A DNA stretch of 64,000 bases. Origin: Ligustrum vulgare. Lineage: Eukaryota > Streptophyta > Magnoliopsida > Lamiales > Oleaceae. This document shows, piece after piece, positions 48,101 to 59,308 of the stretch (position 1 is the first letter of the stretch; every line of letters starts with the position of its first letter). A model generated the notes under the pieces. The model searched no databases and was not told the DNA's origin. It was given only the letters and a program-made list of their open reading frames with translations. Made by a program: the position numbers and the translations under genes. The stretch spans positions 23,442,139 through 23,506,138 of the forward strand of contig OY743168.1 of assembly GCA_963555705.1 (NCBI GenBank), read 5' to 3'.

Positions 48101-50111
48101 AAATACAATACAAAATATTGACAACATTTTAATATTACATAAACATAAAACATTCCTAATTATAAAAACATAAACATAAATACCCAATATCTATAAAAAC
48201 CTAAAATGCTTAATTAAAACTACACTAGTTAAATATTCTAACATAATATCATTAGCCCATAATAAAATAACAACAACATTTAACAAATAACATAAACATA
48301 TCAATAATAATTTAAATAAGAGATTACAAATAAATTAGTAAAGAGAACTCCCTTCTAGTGAGCTTTTTGAAGAGAGCATTCCATGAGTTCTTCACTTTGA
48401 AGCAAATTTTCTCCTTCAACAATAAATATTTCCAACAACCCAAGCTCAAAGCATTAAATACATTAAAGATATAAATTTTTTTTGATGAAAATGTGAGAGA
48501 ATAACAAAAATCAAAAGCTTAAACAACAGCAAAATACTTGAATATAAAAAAACATTACTAAAACATAAAAACATTAATTGAAAATTGCATTAAAGAAGTA
48601 AATGTTAAGAGAAAAATACAAGAAAAAACTAAAGAGGCATCAACTTCCATCAACCCTAAAAAAATGAGGATTTTTTCTATTTAAACCACCCAAAAAATCC
48701 TAAAACTGCACTAGATCCACAAAATTCAGCATTCTGGGCCGAGCCGGGTAGGTCAGGTTGACCCGGTTCGGCCCGGAATTTTTTTTTTTTTTTTTTTTTA
48801 AAAGGTAAAGCCGCACGATCGCGTGGCATAAAACCATGGGGTCATGCGGCCAAAATCCGGGACCAACTGTAGTCCCGGGTCCGTTTCAAGCCGTGGTTGC
48901 ATGCGCTGCTCGATTCAAGCCACGCGTTCGCGTGGTTCAGCTAGGGTGCGATTTTGTAGCTTAGTCCCTTCCGTAATTGCCATGAAGTCCTTCATCTTTC
49001 AATGATGATCAATTCAGTCCCCAAAATTTCAAATTTATTTCAAATAGGTCCTTCTAAAATTGTACTTTAGGTCCTTCAACTTTTGGAATCTTACAATTTG
49101 GTCCCTCAGTTAGTTGCGCAGCTCGTCCCGAACTTCCCGGAAGTGACAAAATGGTCCCCAATCTTTCAATTTTAGCATAGTGTGCACTCCTTTTGTGATT
49201 TTTGGCCTCAAACTTGGATATTAACCTATTTAAACACAAAATATGCATAAATTAATAGATATTTGCTCAAGATATTCCAAAATATGTTCATTTAAAGGTA
49301 TAAAAAGTGTATAAAAATGCACTTAACAAAGCTCTGTCTGCCAACTTCCTGCTGTTCTAATACTTGAAAGATTCTATGTAGGAATCAAATTATTTCCCTT
49401 AATTATTATTAGGAGGTTTTATTTGGTGCGACTGAAGACATAGGGTGGGAAAGGGTGGTAACATTATGTAAATGGGACTTAGAATAATATATAAATCATT
49501 TTTGTTGTTGACCTTCATTTGTCAGTATTTAGAATCCAATAGTGAAGTAGACCACCATCTCCTTGCCCCTTATAGTGCTTCCATAAGATTAGAAAACAAC
49601 ATTCTGACTTAAATATAATATTAACCTAAACAATGCAATTTTCTGATGTTCGGTTTTCTCATTCATCCAAATGGGTTTGTCAGTCCTTAGAAAAGAAAAC
49701 CCCCAAAATTTTGGTTCCTAAATCCTAAAGAACAAATTGGGGTTCATTTACAAAGCTCTATGGTACGTACGCTAATGGAATGTAAATACAAATTTGTTGT
49801 TTCAATTCATCATTCTAACTTTGCTTTCCTACTTGAATAGCAGGCTTACTAATATGGTGACTTTTTGTGTGTTTAATTGCAGATTGGAGGTCGAAAGGGT
49901 TCGGAAGAATCAGATGCACATTGAGAATAAAGGAATTTGTATATTTCTGTTATGTATAGCTTTTGCATTCTTAGCTCTTTTAAGGATGCTGACAGATGTG
50001 ATTTTCAGTATTTATGGGTCCCAAAATTCCAGGAAATTTTGTTCAAATGGGTCTTCCTGGGTTTACCTATTAGTGAGCAGTAGCGTTATTATGATCATCT
50101 TGTCTTTGTAA
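45185..50111 (+). CDS. mid-SUN domain protein (plant SUN3/4/5 class), 567 aa
   Basis: Exons 45185-45344, 45922-47150, 47250-47335 and 49883-50111 join in phase at GT-AG sites, total 568 codons with stop. A 5' untranslated intron probably runs from about 44722 to 45121. The start [17 protein letters not shown] is followed by a membrane segment at about residues 27-47. The SUN domain is central, about residues 165-316 ([51 protein letters not shown]). A coiled coil follows, then two C-terminal membrane segments at about 508-528 and 551-567. This layout is that of mid-SUN proteins of the nuclear envelope/ER, which help anchor the nuclear membrane to the cytoskeleton. The last intron (2.5 kb) holds a solo LTR. 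Intron 47151-47249 is 99 nt with no stop in frame. Confidence 0.92.
47488..49328 (-). mobile_element. solo LTR, antisense, in the last SUN intron
   Basis: It is bounded by AAGCT duplications (47483-47487 and 49329-49333). On the minus strand it starts TGTTAAGTGCATTTTTATAC and ends GATTTTAGCGAACA. The end region (TCTCGTGGGTACCATAACCC ... GTGCACTTGCGG) is like that of the solo LTR at 17638-19276, so it is from the same broad Athila/Tat-type group but a different family. No internal coding region remains. A MITE sits inside it. Confidence 0.9.
47839..48004. mobile_element. Tourist-like MITE nested in the solo LTR, copy 2
   Basis: Ends GGGTGTGTTTGATTTT and AAGCAAACAAGGGC are near inverted repeats, flanked by TAA (47836-47838 and 48005-48007). 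Same family as 42416-42590, in the opposite orientation. Its presence within the LTR dates it as the younger insertion. Confidence 0.8.
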
Positions 50112-50829
50112 ACCTTCCAATTTATTAATTCTTTGCACATTACATATCCCCCTTTTTTCAGTAATTTATTGTTGTCGACTTTATACGGTGTTGCTTCACA
50201 TTAATTTGTGCAAAATTATGTAATCGTGCAGAAAACTAGTGCTCAGTTACTGGGATATATTTTCGACTGGGAACAGAGATAGTATTGGTTCCTTGGGCGC
50301 AATTGTTAACATCAAAACAAAGTAGCAGTTTTAGCACAATTTTCATTGCACGTTTACTCTTTAATCGCCTGTTGAACTATTGTGCTGATATTTCCTATTT
50401 GATTTCTGGGTTTATTGCCTCCTTAAATGTCACGCACAAATATCCAATTTTGCTCTGTATTCCTCTCCACAGCAACACTTGACAACGTGCGAAATTTCCT
50501 GTAAAAACCAAAGACAAATCAAACTTCCTTGTATTGAAGTGATGATAAAATTGTATTGTCAGATAGCTAATCTTTTTCTTTAATCAAGACTCTGTGATTG
50601 CCAAGAATTTAGGTAATCAAATAGAGAGAACCAGAAAGTTACTCGAGGCAACTCTTATGCCTAGCACATTAGTGATTTCATGCATTGTTATGATGGATAA
50701 CTTGAGAGCATGGTTCGCTGTGCTTTTCCAGGAAGTAAGATGTACTTCTCGAAAAGCATTAAGATTTTTTTTTCAGTACAATTGAGTAATTTTGAAAATC
50801 TTGTTTGATAAACTTGAGTAAATTTGATT

Positions 50830-53800
50830 TTACTTGTAACCACAATAATCATGCTCTAAGTAGCAATATGGGCAAGGGTTGGAAAGATTCACCTTCAATT
50901 TCGTAATTTGGTGTTGCAGTGACTGCATATACTCAGTTTCTCCAGCTTTGTCTGATAAGATGGCCTGCAGCTCCTCTTCCAAGCTTTTCACATCCATCTC
51001 CTTAAGTTCTGGCTGAAATCATTCTCCACTCGTGGTAGAAGAGCGTGAGAGGATAAATTCGAGATTATAATTTTCATTTCTAAGAGCTCGAAAATTTAAA
51101 ATCTGACATAAACTCCAACTGCATCATAGGAATTAGGGGGGGGGGGGGAAGTTCTTCCGAATACTTTGTATTCCATTGAGATGTTACTACGTATTTTGTT
51201 AAGTCTAATAGTTTACATTCAAGGAATATTAATTTGCTTTTCATGGTGCTTAGGTAGTAAATCTACTTTCTAGAGCCAAATATACATAAAAATCCAAAAG
51301 CAAGAGAAATTCAATGTCTGCATCATGCAGTGCTGTTGTTCACAATATACCTTTAGGAATTAGGATCAATAAAAAAATTCTATGCACTCTTTCTTATTAT
51401 TATAATTAATAAAATTAAAAAGAGAAGAATGAACGAGAATAGATAGCAATGTACCTGGAAGTCGTTAACTTTACTCTTCACTAGCTCAACAGACTCCCTG
51501 AGCTGTAGCAGCAAAATAGCTAATAAGTAATATCTTAAAGGTCAAATTTCAGATTGAAATTCACAAATTTCTGTCAAGACACTTTAGGGGAGAAAAGAAT
51601 GGTGCTTAGTCCGCAACAAATTCCGTCAAGAAACAATAGCTTACGATGTAAAGATCACAGATTCCATTGCTTCAAAGGTTAAATAAAAACCTCAAGGGTA
51701 AACAAGGGGGCAAAGAGTAAAGCAGATCTCTTGATTACATATATACATATCGGAACTTAAAAGAAGAATAGGTGCTCAGATCGCTTGATTACATAAATAA
51801 CCAGTTCTAGTGATGCACATTTATCTTCGCATGTGTGCATGCCTAAGGGAGGGAGAGGGTAAGATTTTAACATGGTATTTTTTATTCTTACGTATTAGTT
51901 CAACAAAATATGACAAAAAAAAATTAATTGCCTCCAGGTTGCAAACGAATACCTTTCTATTCTCTACAACAAGATTGAATTTCAGTCGTGTCAGCTGATC
52001 AAACTTAACTTTAGCAGCATCCAAATTCACCATTATGCTTTTAGCCACATCATCCTGAGACACTGAAGATTGGCAATAATTTGTTACTTACATCTGACAT
52101 TTAATAACAAACCGAGATGTTAAAAGAACAGCTATTACTAGTATTATTATCTTACTAAAGCGTACAAGTACCATAAATTAGAAACATCAGTTCGCCAGTA
52201 AGATAAAATTTGGAATCTACACTCTTGCCCTACTAATATGCATCAAAACTACTAATTTTGTCATAGTTCTTCTAAATTCATCATTATGATATTAACCACA
52301 TCTTCCCAAAAGTTCTCAGGATAAGCATGTGATTTCTATTTTACACTGAAGTGTTTAATATCACACAGTGACGCTGAAAAGAAAATAGTTATTAATGACG
52401 TTGCTCGCTGAAAGCATATGAGAACCATAATTAGAGACAGATCCTCTGATTAGTAAAATGGAAAATATATCCTTCCCTACAAAATCATACTTTTGTGCCA
52501 TTTTCCAAGAAGCTAAAGCTTTCTTGTGCTAAAGTAAAAATACTTATCGGTATGCACTACTTATTAAACTCATAAATGCTAATATTGTGACTTTCTATGG
52601 CTTTGGCTTTGTTCAGAATCCAATAGAATTGGAAATTTTATTCATCGTAGATGAAATTGCATGACTTGAAGCTAATGGAAGACAATGGTTCTTCCAGATC
52701 TGTATCTCTTATCCACAAGGCAATTTTGTCCACAGGCTTTTTGGGGATTTCATCATTATTCAAGATTGAGCTCTCTGTCTGGAAAATTATTCCAGCATTG
52801 CCACGTTTTCAGACTCAATTCCTGGCTATAGCTTGTAATGTGTAGGCAGTATGCCATTTGGTAATATGTTTCTCATAATTCATTGAGGGTGTTGAATTAG
52901 AAAGTCATTTCAGTGACACACACTCATCCATAAACTAGGACATTAAACAGGTGAAATGGAATTATCATTTTTATTGCAATAGCAGAATGTCGGGAATCTA
53001 TTAGCTGTACCTTCCATGCCACCAGCTTTCTCAGTTACCTGCATTTGTCAGAATTTAGCGATCAAAATATCTCCATCAAGAAAGAGTATGATGTAGAAAT
53101 GACAAGAATGCTGAAAAAGTTGAACTAGCTTAAAAATTCGATGCAAGTGTAACTTAGGTCAACAAGATGCGTCAAAGAAAATTTTTGCATGCATAATGCA
53201 TGTAGCTAATGAGAACTATACATACAAACATTAAGCCCTATATTTCATACCAAGTGTTAGAGAAGAAGAATCATTCAGGTACGGATGCTAAGAATTAAAA
53301 ATTGACACATATCAGTGATATATCAGTGAAGGATCAAAATGGCAAATAAAATATCCAATTCTACAAAATAAAGCTACTGGCCACAGTGTAGAGAATTTAT
53401 AACTGGATTATGATTTAGTGCCAATGGCTTTGAACAATCGAGCTTGAAGAAGATCAGGGGAACATAAAACGAGTATTACATTTAACATTTAAGAACTGTC
53501 GATTTAGGTAGCGCTTGTGCTACATATGTGATGTGCCATCAAAGTCGAAATATATAAAGGATAACACGCTTGGGGAATTTACCGTGTGTAATCTAAATTT
53601 TTGTCAGATTCTTCTGGCACTTGAATAGAACTTCGATTTATTTAAAACCTGCTACATGCCTAGCTTAGTAAAATTATATATTTTTTAATAAGTAATATCA
53701 CCATACACCTCATACATGTGGATATGCAGTATATTTTTCCTAATTATGCAGGTAAATCATTAGTTAATAGTACATGTTTCATTGGAACAACTAAGTACTT

Positions 53801-56800
53801 CGATAATTACCGGGCCACTCTCTTCAATTGGGGAACTAAATTTGTTAGCATTTTTCCACTCCTACACGGTAAAAATATGACGAGATATCAGATTATCAAA
53901 ATGCAGCACGCATAATCTAGATAATTCAGCAGAAGGATTCAAACCTTCTGTTGTTTTAATTGCATAGCAATGTCCTCGGCAACCTTGGTATAATATGTAC
54001 TGTTATGATAATCAAATAAGTCTACATCTAAAAAATATTCCTCAACATCTTGTGATATATATGCTGTTAATTACCTTCTTTCTACATATTTTGCTTCCAG
54101 GCTCAATTTTTCTTGTTGCATGAGGTCCAATGTCTGCATGCCAAAGAAGCAAGATGAGAGTAATTCTAATTGGTTCATGAGTTAGAGAGAGTTCTTTGTG
54201 GCCTACAGCCAAGTGTTGGGAAAATTATCAATTTTCCCACCCATTCATCTCTCTGATTCCAATTTTGGGACAATTAATCAATTTCCCAATCATACCACAT
54301 AGCGAAAACACAAACACATAATAAAGAGAACAATAGAGAAAACAAGAATTTAATGTGGCTCAGCAGACCGCTGGCAACTACGGGAGGACACTTTTTATTA
54401 ATAATGAAAGAAACTCACTCATATAATTTTTTTCTCATTCTCACAACTTCTCCCTACCCAAAACAAAACTAGAAGAACAACGCACGCAGTACCTCCACTC
54501 AGTACCGTTTTCTTCTAATTCACCACATCAACAATTTATCCATTCGACAATGAATTCACCACGATAGTCAATTCTCAATTATTGTTCATGTGTAATCCAT
54601 CTTGAGAATACAAAACACAAAAACAAGCAACATTCACCCGGTAGTATCTTTGGTCTCTCTATCATGTGTCATTAACATCGTGGTAAACGATTATCATTCT
54701 CTACCCGTGTGTACTCCACCACGATACCCAACAATGCAACACAGCAAAATATCACTCATCAACGCACGTGCCAAATGCACGCGCCTTCTTTTTCCCTCTT
54801 ACTCGTCTTTTCTCTTTCACGTCAATCTTTTGGTTACTCTACCCTCTCACCTGGCTGGACACATATATAAGAATAAATTATGCCAAAAACCTAACATAAT
54901 TACAATTGGATTCTCTTATTATTTTCCTTGTATAATAATACCAAAAATATTTTATTCCTTTTCCAATTGGTATTATATATATAAAGAAAATAATCTCAAT
55001 CTAATTTGGCCACTTTTTCTTTTCTTGTCAAACAAGAATTCTTTATTACATAATATTTTGGGTAAAAAATCCAACACAAAGCGTAGCCCTGTCTCAGCTG
55101 TGAAGTCTTAGTGCATCGGCAAGTCAGTTTAGTTGCATAAAATAATATGCACATGAATGCGTGCCTTCATAAGATCTGTGACGAGATTTACTTCCCGAAT
55201 TTCAGGTAGAAGCATTTCCCCGGTTGTGTAAGAACACAAGGTCTGAGCACCACAAAATTTCATTTTCTTTCTTTATCACGTTCCATTATTTTCATTAGTG
55301 TCCTTCATAAGTTTCAAGTAGCAACTGGTTCTTTCTTCCAAAACCTACAGATAAATTGATGTTCGACTTGCTAATGCATGCAGTCAGAACCATAATACTT
55401 GTAATTCATAGCTTGATTTTTGAAAGGTAAATGATTTCAAGGACAAGTGGGGATGAAAAATAACTGTAGAAATTAATATCAGTGACTTCTGCTCGTACAT
55501 TTAATAGATGAAATACTGAAAAACACTAGTTGTAAAGGTTCTCATTAATTTACACTTGGAATAATACCCATTGAAGAACAAAGATCAAAGAAACAGGTAA
55601 GATGATTGTCCAACTGAAGTGAAAACATAAGCAGGAATCAGAAGACGGCTAAAACTAACAAAAAATTATTTTGAAGTTAAAAATGTGAAACCATATATGT
55701 ATTTAAAAAGCGTGGAAGAAAGAGCATAAAATCTGCACCCAACTTCGTCCACCGAATAATGGAATGAAGGGAACAGGGAAGTCTACTTTTCTCATCATTA
55801 TACCACCAATCATTCTTGTTCTTAATCATATAACGCCCAACATATACGATAGGCCCAAAGGCATAAAGGAGAAATTGTGGCTTGCAGATGTCTTTGACAG
55901 CTTTGACCAACCACTTTCTTTTATATTGATATTATTATCACAGCACTTCATTTAGCAAGGTGAATGAGCCACCCTCCAATGAACATGTACTTTTTAATTC
56001 AAGTTTCTGTTCCTTTATTGTGTGTGGTGAGGGGAGAGGAAGAGGAAGTATAGAGGTTTTGAAATACTTGACAATAAGTGTATCTCCATCAAAAGAAAAA
56101 GTTTTAACATAAGTGAAATAAAAACATGGTACCTGACCAAGGGTGGAAGAATCACATTCCAAAGAAGCAATTTTCTTCTGCTTTTCAAGAATATGCAAAC
56201 AGGTCTGTCCTTTAGCTTTTGCCATCTGGTCATTTTCCTCTTTCAATCTTCTCGTTTCATTCTTTGCTGAATTATTTCAATGTCAATAACTTTACTACTT
56301 CAAACAACAGATGCAATATTTTTGGACTTAATATAGACTTAATATATGGATAACCGTATATTAAAAAGAAAAGGTATTAGTATTACGTTACACTCAATTT
56401 AAAAATAGAAAAGCTAATTCTTAAACCGAAGTTCTAATTGAACACATAATTCAATAAGACAAATATTTAATGGATCAGAATGAAAGAGAAGGATCTATGT
56501 AAATTCGAAAGGAGAAAATCTAAACGTTCATGACTTGAATCAATGTGCAAAAATAATGCAGATAATCACACATCTATTAAAGCTAAGTGAATCTCGGTTA
56601 GAAATTTGATTCATGGATTCACAGATATCTATAATGAGGGATTATTTATTAAAGCAGATTCAAAATCAAAACATAACAAAATCAAAAGAAAAAAAACGGA
56701 GGGAGAATAGAAAACTTACTAGCAATTACAATTTTATCATAAAAGAGTATATATTATAATAGTATTATTAGTTGGTACCGCTAATTTTCTTTGATTATAA

Positions 56801-57141
56801 AAATGGTAACTTAAAAATTGTCAAGTAGATATTCGGTGGCACAACCTAACTCGAGATCGTTTTCCAGAGTTTGAATAGTGGTGCTGAACATTTGCTCTTC
56901 GACTGTTATTTTGGCCGCTTGATCCTCAACATCTGCAATTCCTTGTATAATTATTAATCGTTTCAATTTTAATTTGGCATAAGAACACAATTAAACACCC
57001 TTAGTTCACTTCATTTAAATGTAACATAGAACTAACCACGAAATATCAAACAAATTGAAAAAACTAAACAAGCGAGAAGAAAATTTTCTTACCGTTCATC
57101 TGAAAGCGGAGAGTCTTCATGTAGTGCAGGTACTCATCCAT
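50830..57141 (-). CDS. coiled-coil protein, nine exons, about 250 aa, family not recognised
   Basis: Coding blocks on the minus strand: 57141-57093, 56932-56846, 56266-56133, 54133-54075, 53999-53945, 53038-53011, 52062-51953, 51502-51455 and 51012-50830. Every junction is GT-AG and keeps phase, giving 251 codons with stop. The start reads MDEYLHYMKTLRFQMN. Nearly all the rest is predicted coiled coil (VEEQMFSTTIQTLENDLEL, LDLMQQEKLSLEAKYVE, RESVELVKSKVNDF). The chosen end reads through GTGAATC to CPYCYLEHDYCGYK, four residues rich in Cys/Tyr patterns; a further spliced exon is possible instead. Exon 6 is only 28 nt. The shape would suit a kinetochore or spindle coiled-coil component, but I cannot name it. 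It converges on the SUN gene. Confidence 0.75.
54214..55076. mobile_element. solo LTR in intron 3 of the coiled-coil gene
   Basis: The 863-bp sequence begins TGTTGGG and ends ATCCAACA (6-bp inverted ends TGTTGG/CCAACA). It is flanked by CCAAG on the left and CAAAG on the right, a 5-bp duplication with one change. The phrase AATTTAATGTGGCTCAGCAG recalls Ty1/copia LTRs of plants. No coding interior. A 169-codon open frame inside is taken as chance. Confidence 0.8.
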
Positions 57142-57870
57142 GTTCACCGTGTTCGCTGATATCTGCACGCAAAATCACACAATATAGAACATTTGATCAA
57201 TTACTGGTAACAATTTCGGGAAAAATATCTAGATGCACGTGTTTGAAATTTTACCAAATTTTGAAAAAGAAAAAATATGTATGGTGAGAAGAATGCTGGA
57301 TGCCTGGATCGAATTAATTAATGGAATTTGTATCTGGTGCGTGAAAAAACGAGGGTTTTGGCGGGAAAAGGAAATGTTGGGAGTTTGATTAACACATTTT
57401 ACCTTTATATCACATATCACATATTTTATTTTTCTTTTTTCTTTTCAAGTTTCAACATACATACACATATTTTTTCGTCAATTTTTCGAGAATTTGTTCG
57501 AAGAAAAATCACCTATAACATTGTATCTATTGTTCTGCACAACTCTATTACCTTCTCATCCTGCATTATTCGTCGAAACTAGGTGGAAAATTCCACCTCA
57601 CAATCACCCAAGTAGGAAAATTAGACTCAAAATCAAGAGTGACTTTATCCAGTAATTATATGCTAACTGTATTAGTGTATTTGAAGAAATAAAGATAAAA
57701 CACTTTAAAAAATAGTTAATGGACTCATGACATGGTGGCACACGAGTCTGGACCGCAACGTTCCTACTGAAATTGTAGAGTTCCAAGCTCTTAAAGAGGG
57801 TTTGTTGGCCAAACATCAACGGTTCACTATTCAATCAATTGAATGATGCCACTGTTGTTGCAGCTAAGAT
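57142..57870. other. intergenic side of the coiled-coil gene promoter
   Basis: An acceptor-like GCGTGCAG just upstream of the first coding exon suggests a 5' untranslated exon further right. GGCGGGAAAAGG near 57360 could be an E2F-type site (TTTGGCGGGAAA), which would fit a cell-cycle gene. No other coding signal. Confidence 0.4.
57357..57368. promoter_or_regulatory. E2F-like site TTTGGCGGGAAA
   Basis: The sequence TTTTGGCGGGAAAAGG, about 215 bp upstream of the coiled-coil gene start, is a perfect match to the plant E2F consensus TTTSGCGSS. Genes with this site are often active at the G1/S transition. This fits a spindle or chromosome role only loosely. Confidence 0.55.
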
Positions 57871-58486
57871 TAGGAATGACAACGGGACGAGAAATACTCG
57901 AAACCGAAGGGAACCTGTCCTGAACGGGGCGGGAAATTCTCGACAAAGATGGGGATGGGGCGGGGATGGTCATCCCCGTCTCCACCCCCCATCCTCATCC
58001 ACATCCCCAATTAACAAGTTCCATTAAAATTTTAAAAGTTAAAAAAAAAATCTTATATTATCTGTACAAAAGTCCTATGATGTCAAATTTCTTGCACCAA
58101 AAATTTATTACTTATCAAGTTATAAACTTTAAATGTTTATTTTGAAAAAGTTACTGATTATTAGTTATTAACCTTATCGAGTTGTATTTTCTTATCTAAT
58201 CAAATATAAAATAACGACACAAAATAAATAAATATATATATATATATATATTAGATTAATGTCCAAATAAATGTGTAAAGATTATTGGATTTAGAAAATG
58301 TTAGGTTTATCCCTTGCATGTTTTCTTATATTGTCTGCATAAAATTATTTTAAAACTTAAAAAAAAAAAACAAATAAGAATGTAAACGGGGATTTTTCCC
58401 GAGGCGGGGATGGGATGATACATCACTAACGGGGAGGGGACGGGGAAAGGCATCCTCGCTCCATACCCGTCCCGTTGCCATTCCTA
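57871..58486. mobile_element. hAT-like non-autonomous element, 616 bp
   Basis: Terminal inverted repeats TAGGAATGACAACGGGACG and CGTCCCGTTGCCATTCCTA differ at one base. Flanks GCTAAGAT and ACTAAGGT match at six of eight positions, consistent with an old 8-bp duplication. Subterminal GGGGATGGGG repeats are typical. An (AT) microsatellite lies inside at 58231-58251. Confidence 0.85.
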
Positions 58487-59308
58487 ACTAAGGTGAATCA
58501 TCACATTGCTCACAATGGTACATCCGAGTGTCCTTATTGATGATATTCAAGACTTGTTTTGAGAGCTACAAGTTATCAAATACAAGGCGATTACAAGACA
58601 ATGGAATAGTATCGTCCACAACCTGGCCTCTTGGGCTCATGGATCCATTCGGTAAATGTATTTTTTTTATTTATAAACTAGTTTATAAATTATAAATTTT
58701 TTCAAATCACATTTTTTTTATCACATTCTCTCTATCAACTTTTCAACCATATATTTTATCTCAAAATCATAGATAAATAAATTTATAAATCGCACTCTTT
58801 TACCAAATCGTTCTTGTAATTTGGAAAACAGTTCTTATGTATTTTTTTTTCATTCAAAATTAATGGATTTTATGTTTTTATCAAAAAAAAAAAAAAAACA
58901 CGGTGGCGCGGAAATGCGGGTACATCACACTTAACCCCAGATTCCAACTTTCTTGTCATATTCCGTCCACCACTCCAAGTTATATCTCACAGAAGAAACA
59001 ATCAGTAAAGGCAAAACGTAAGTACGTACATGGACGACATCGTTTTTTGTCGAGAACTCTTCATGAATCCTCGCTGTGTCTTCAATTTCGGAATCTGAAT
59101 TTTAACAAACAATTCAGTCTGTCAGAATATGCAGAAAGAGATAATTAAAATTATCAAAAAACTAAATTCAATTTCAGCATTTTCAGTAGCGCATCAATCT
59201 GCGTGATCCATCTGTCAACTGAATTAAAATTAGCAAGCTCCCCAGAATAAGAAAACTGAAAAAAGAAATCAAATTCAAACAGAAAGATCAAGATCAATAC
59301 TTGGAGAG
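58487..59308. other. upstream region of the DUF2062 gene, no other gene
   Basis: A MITE-like AT-rich block lies at about 58650-58815 (GGTAAATG ... TTTTACCAAATC). An open frame at 58903-59148 has no recognised similarity and probably reflects untranslated leader sequence. Confidence 0.4.

Noticed and set aside
54602..55111. 169-codon open frame in the coiled-coil gene intron
   Set aside because: It lies inside a solo LTR and crosses its right border. The composition looks like untranslated sequence.
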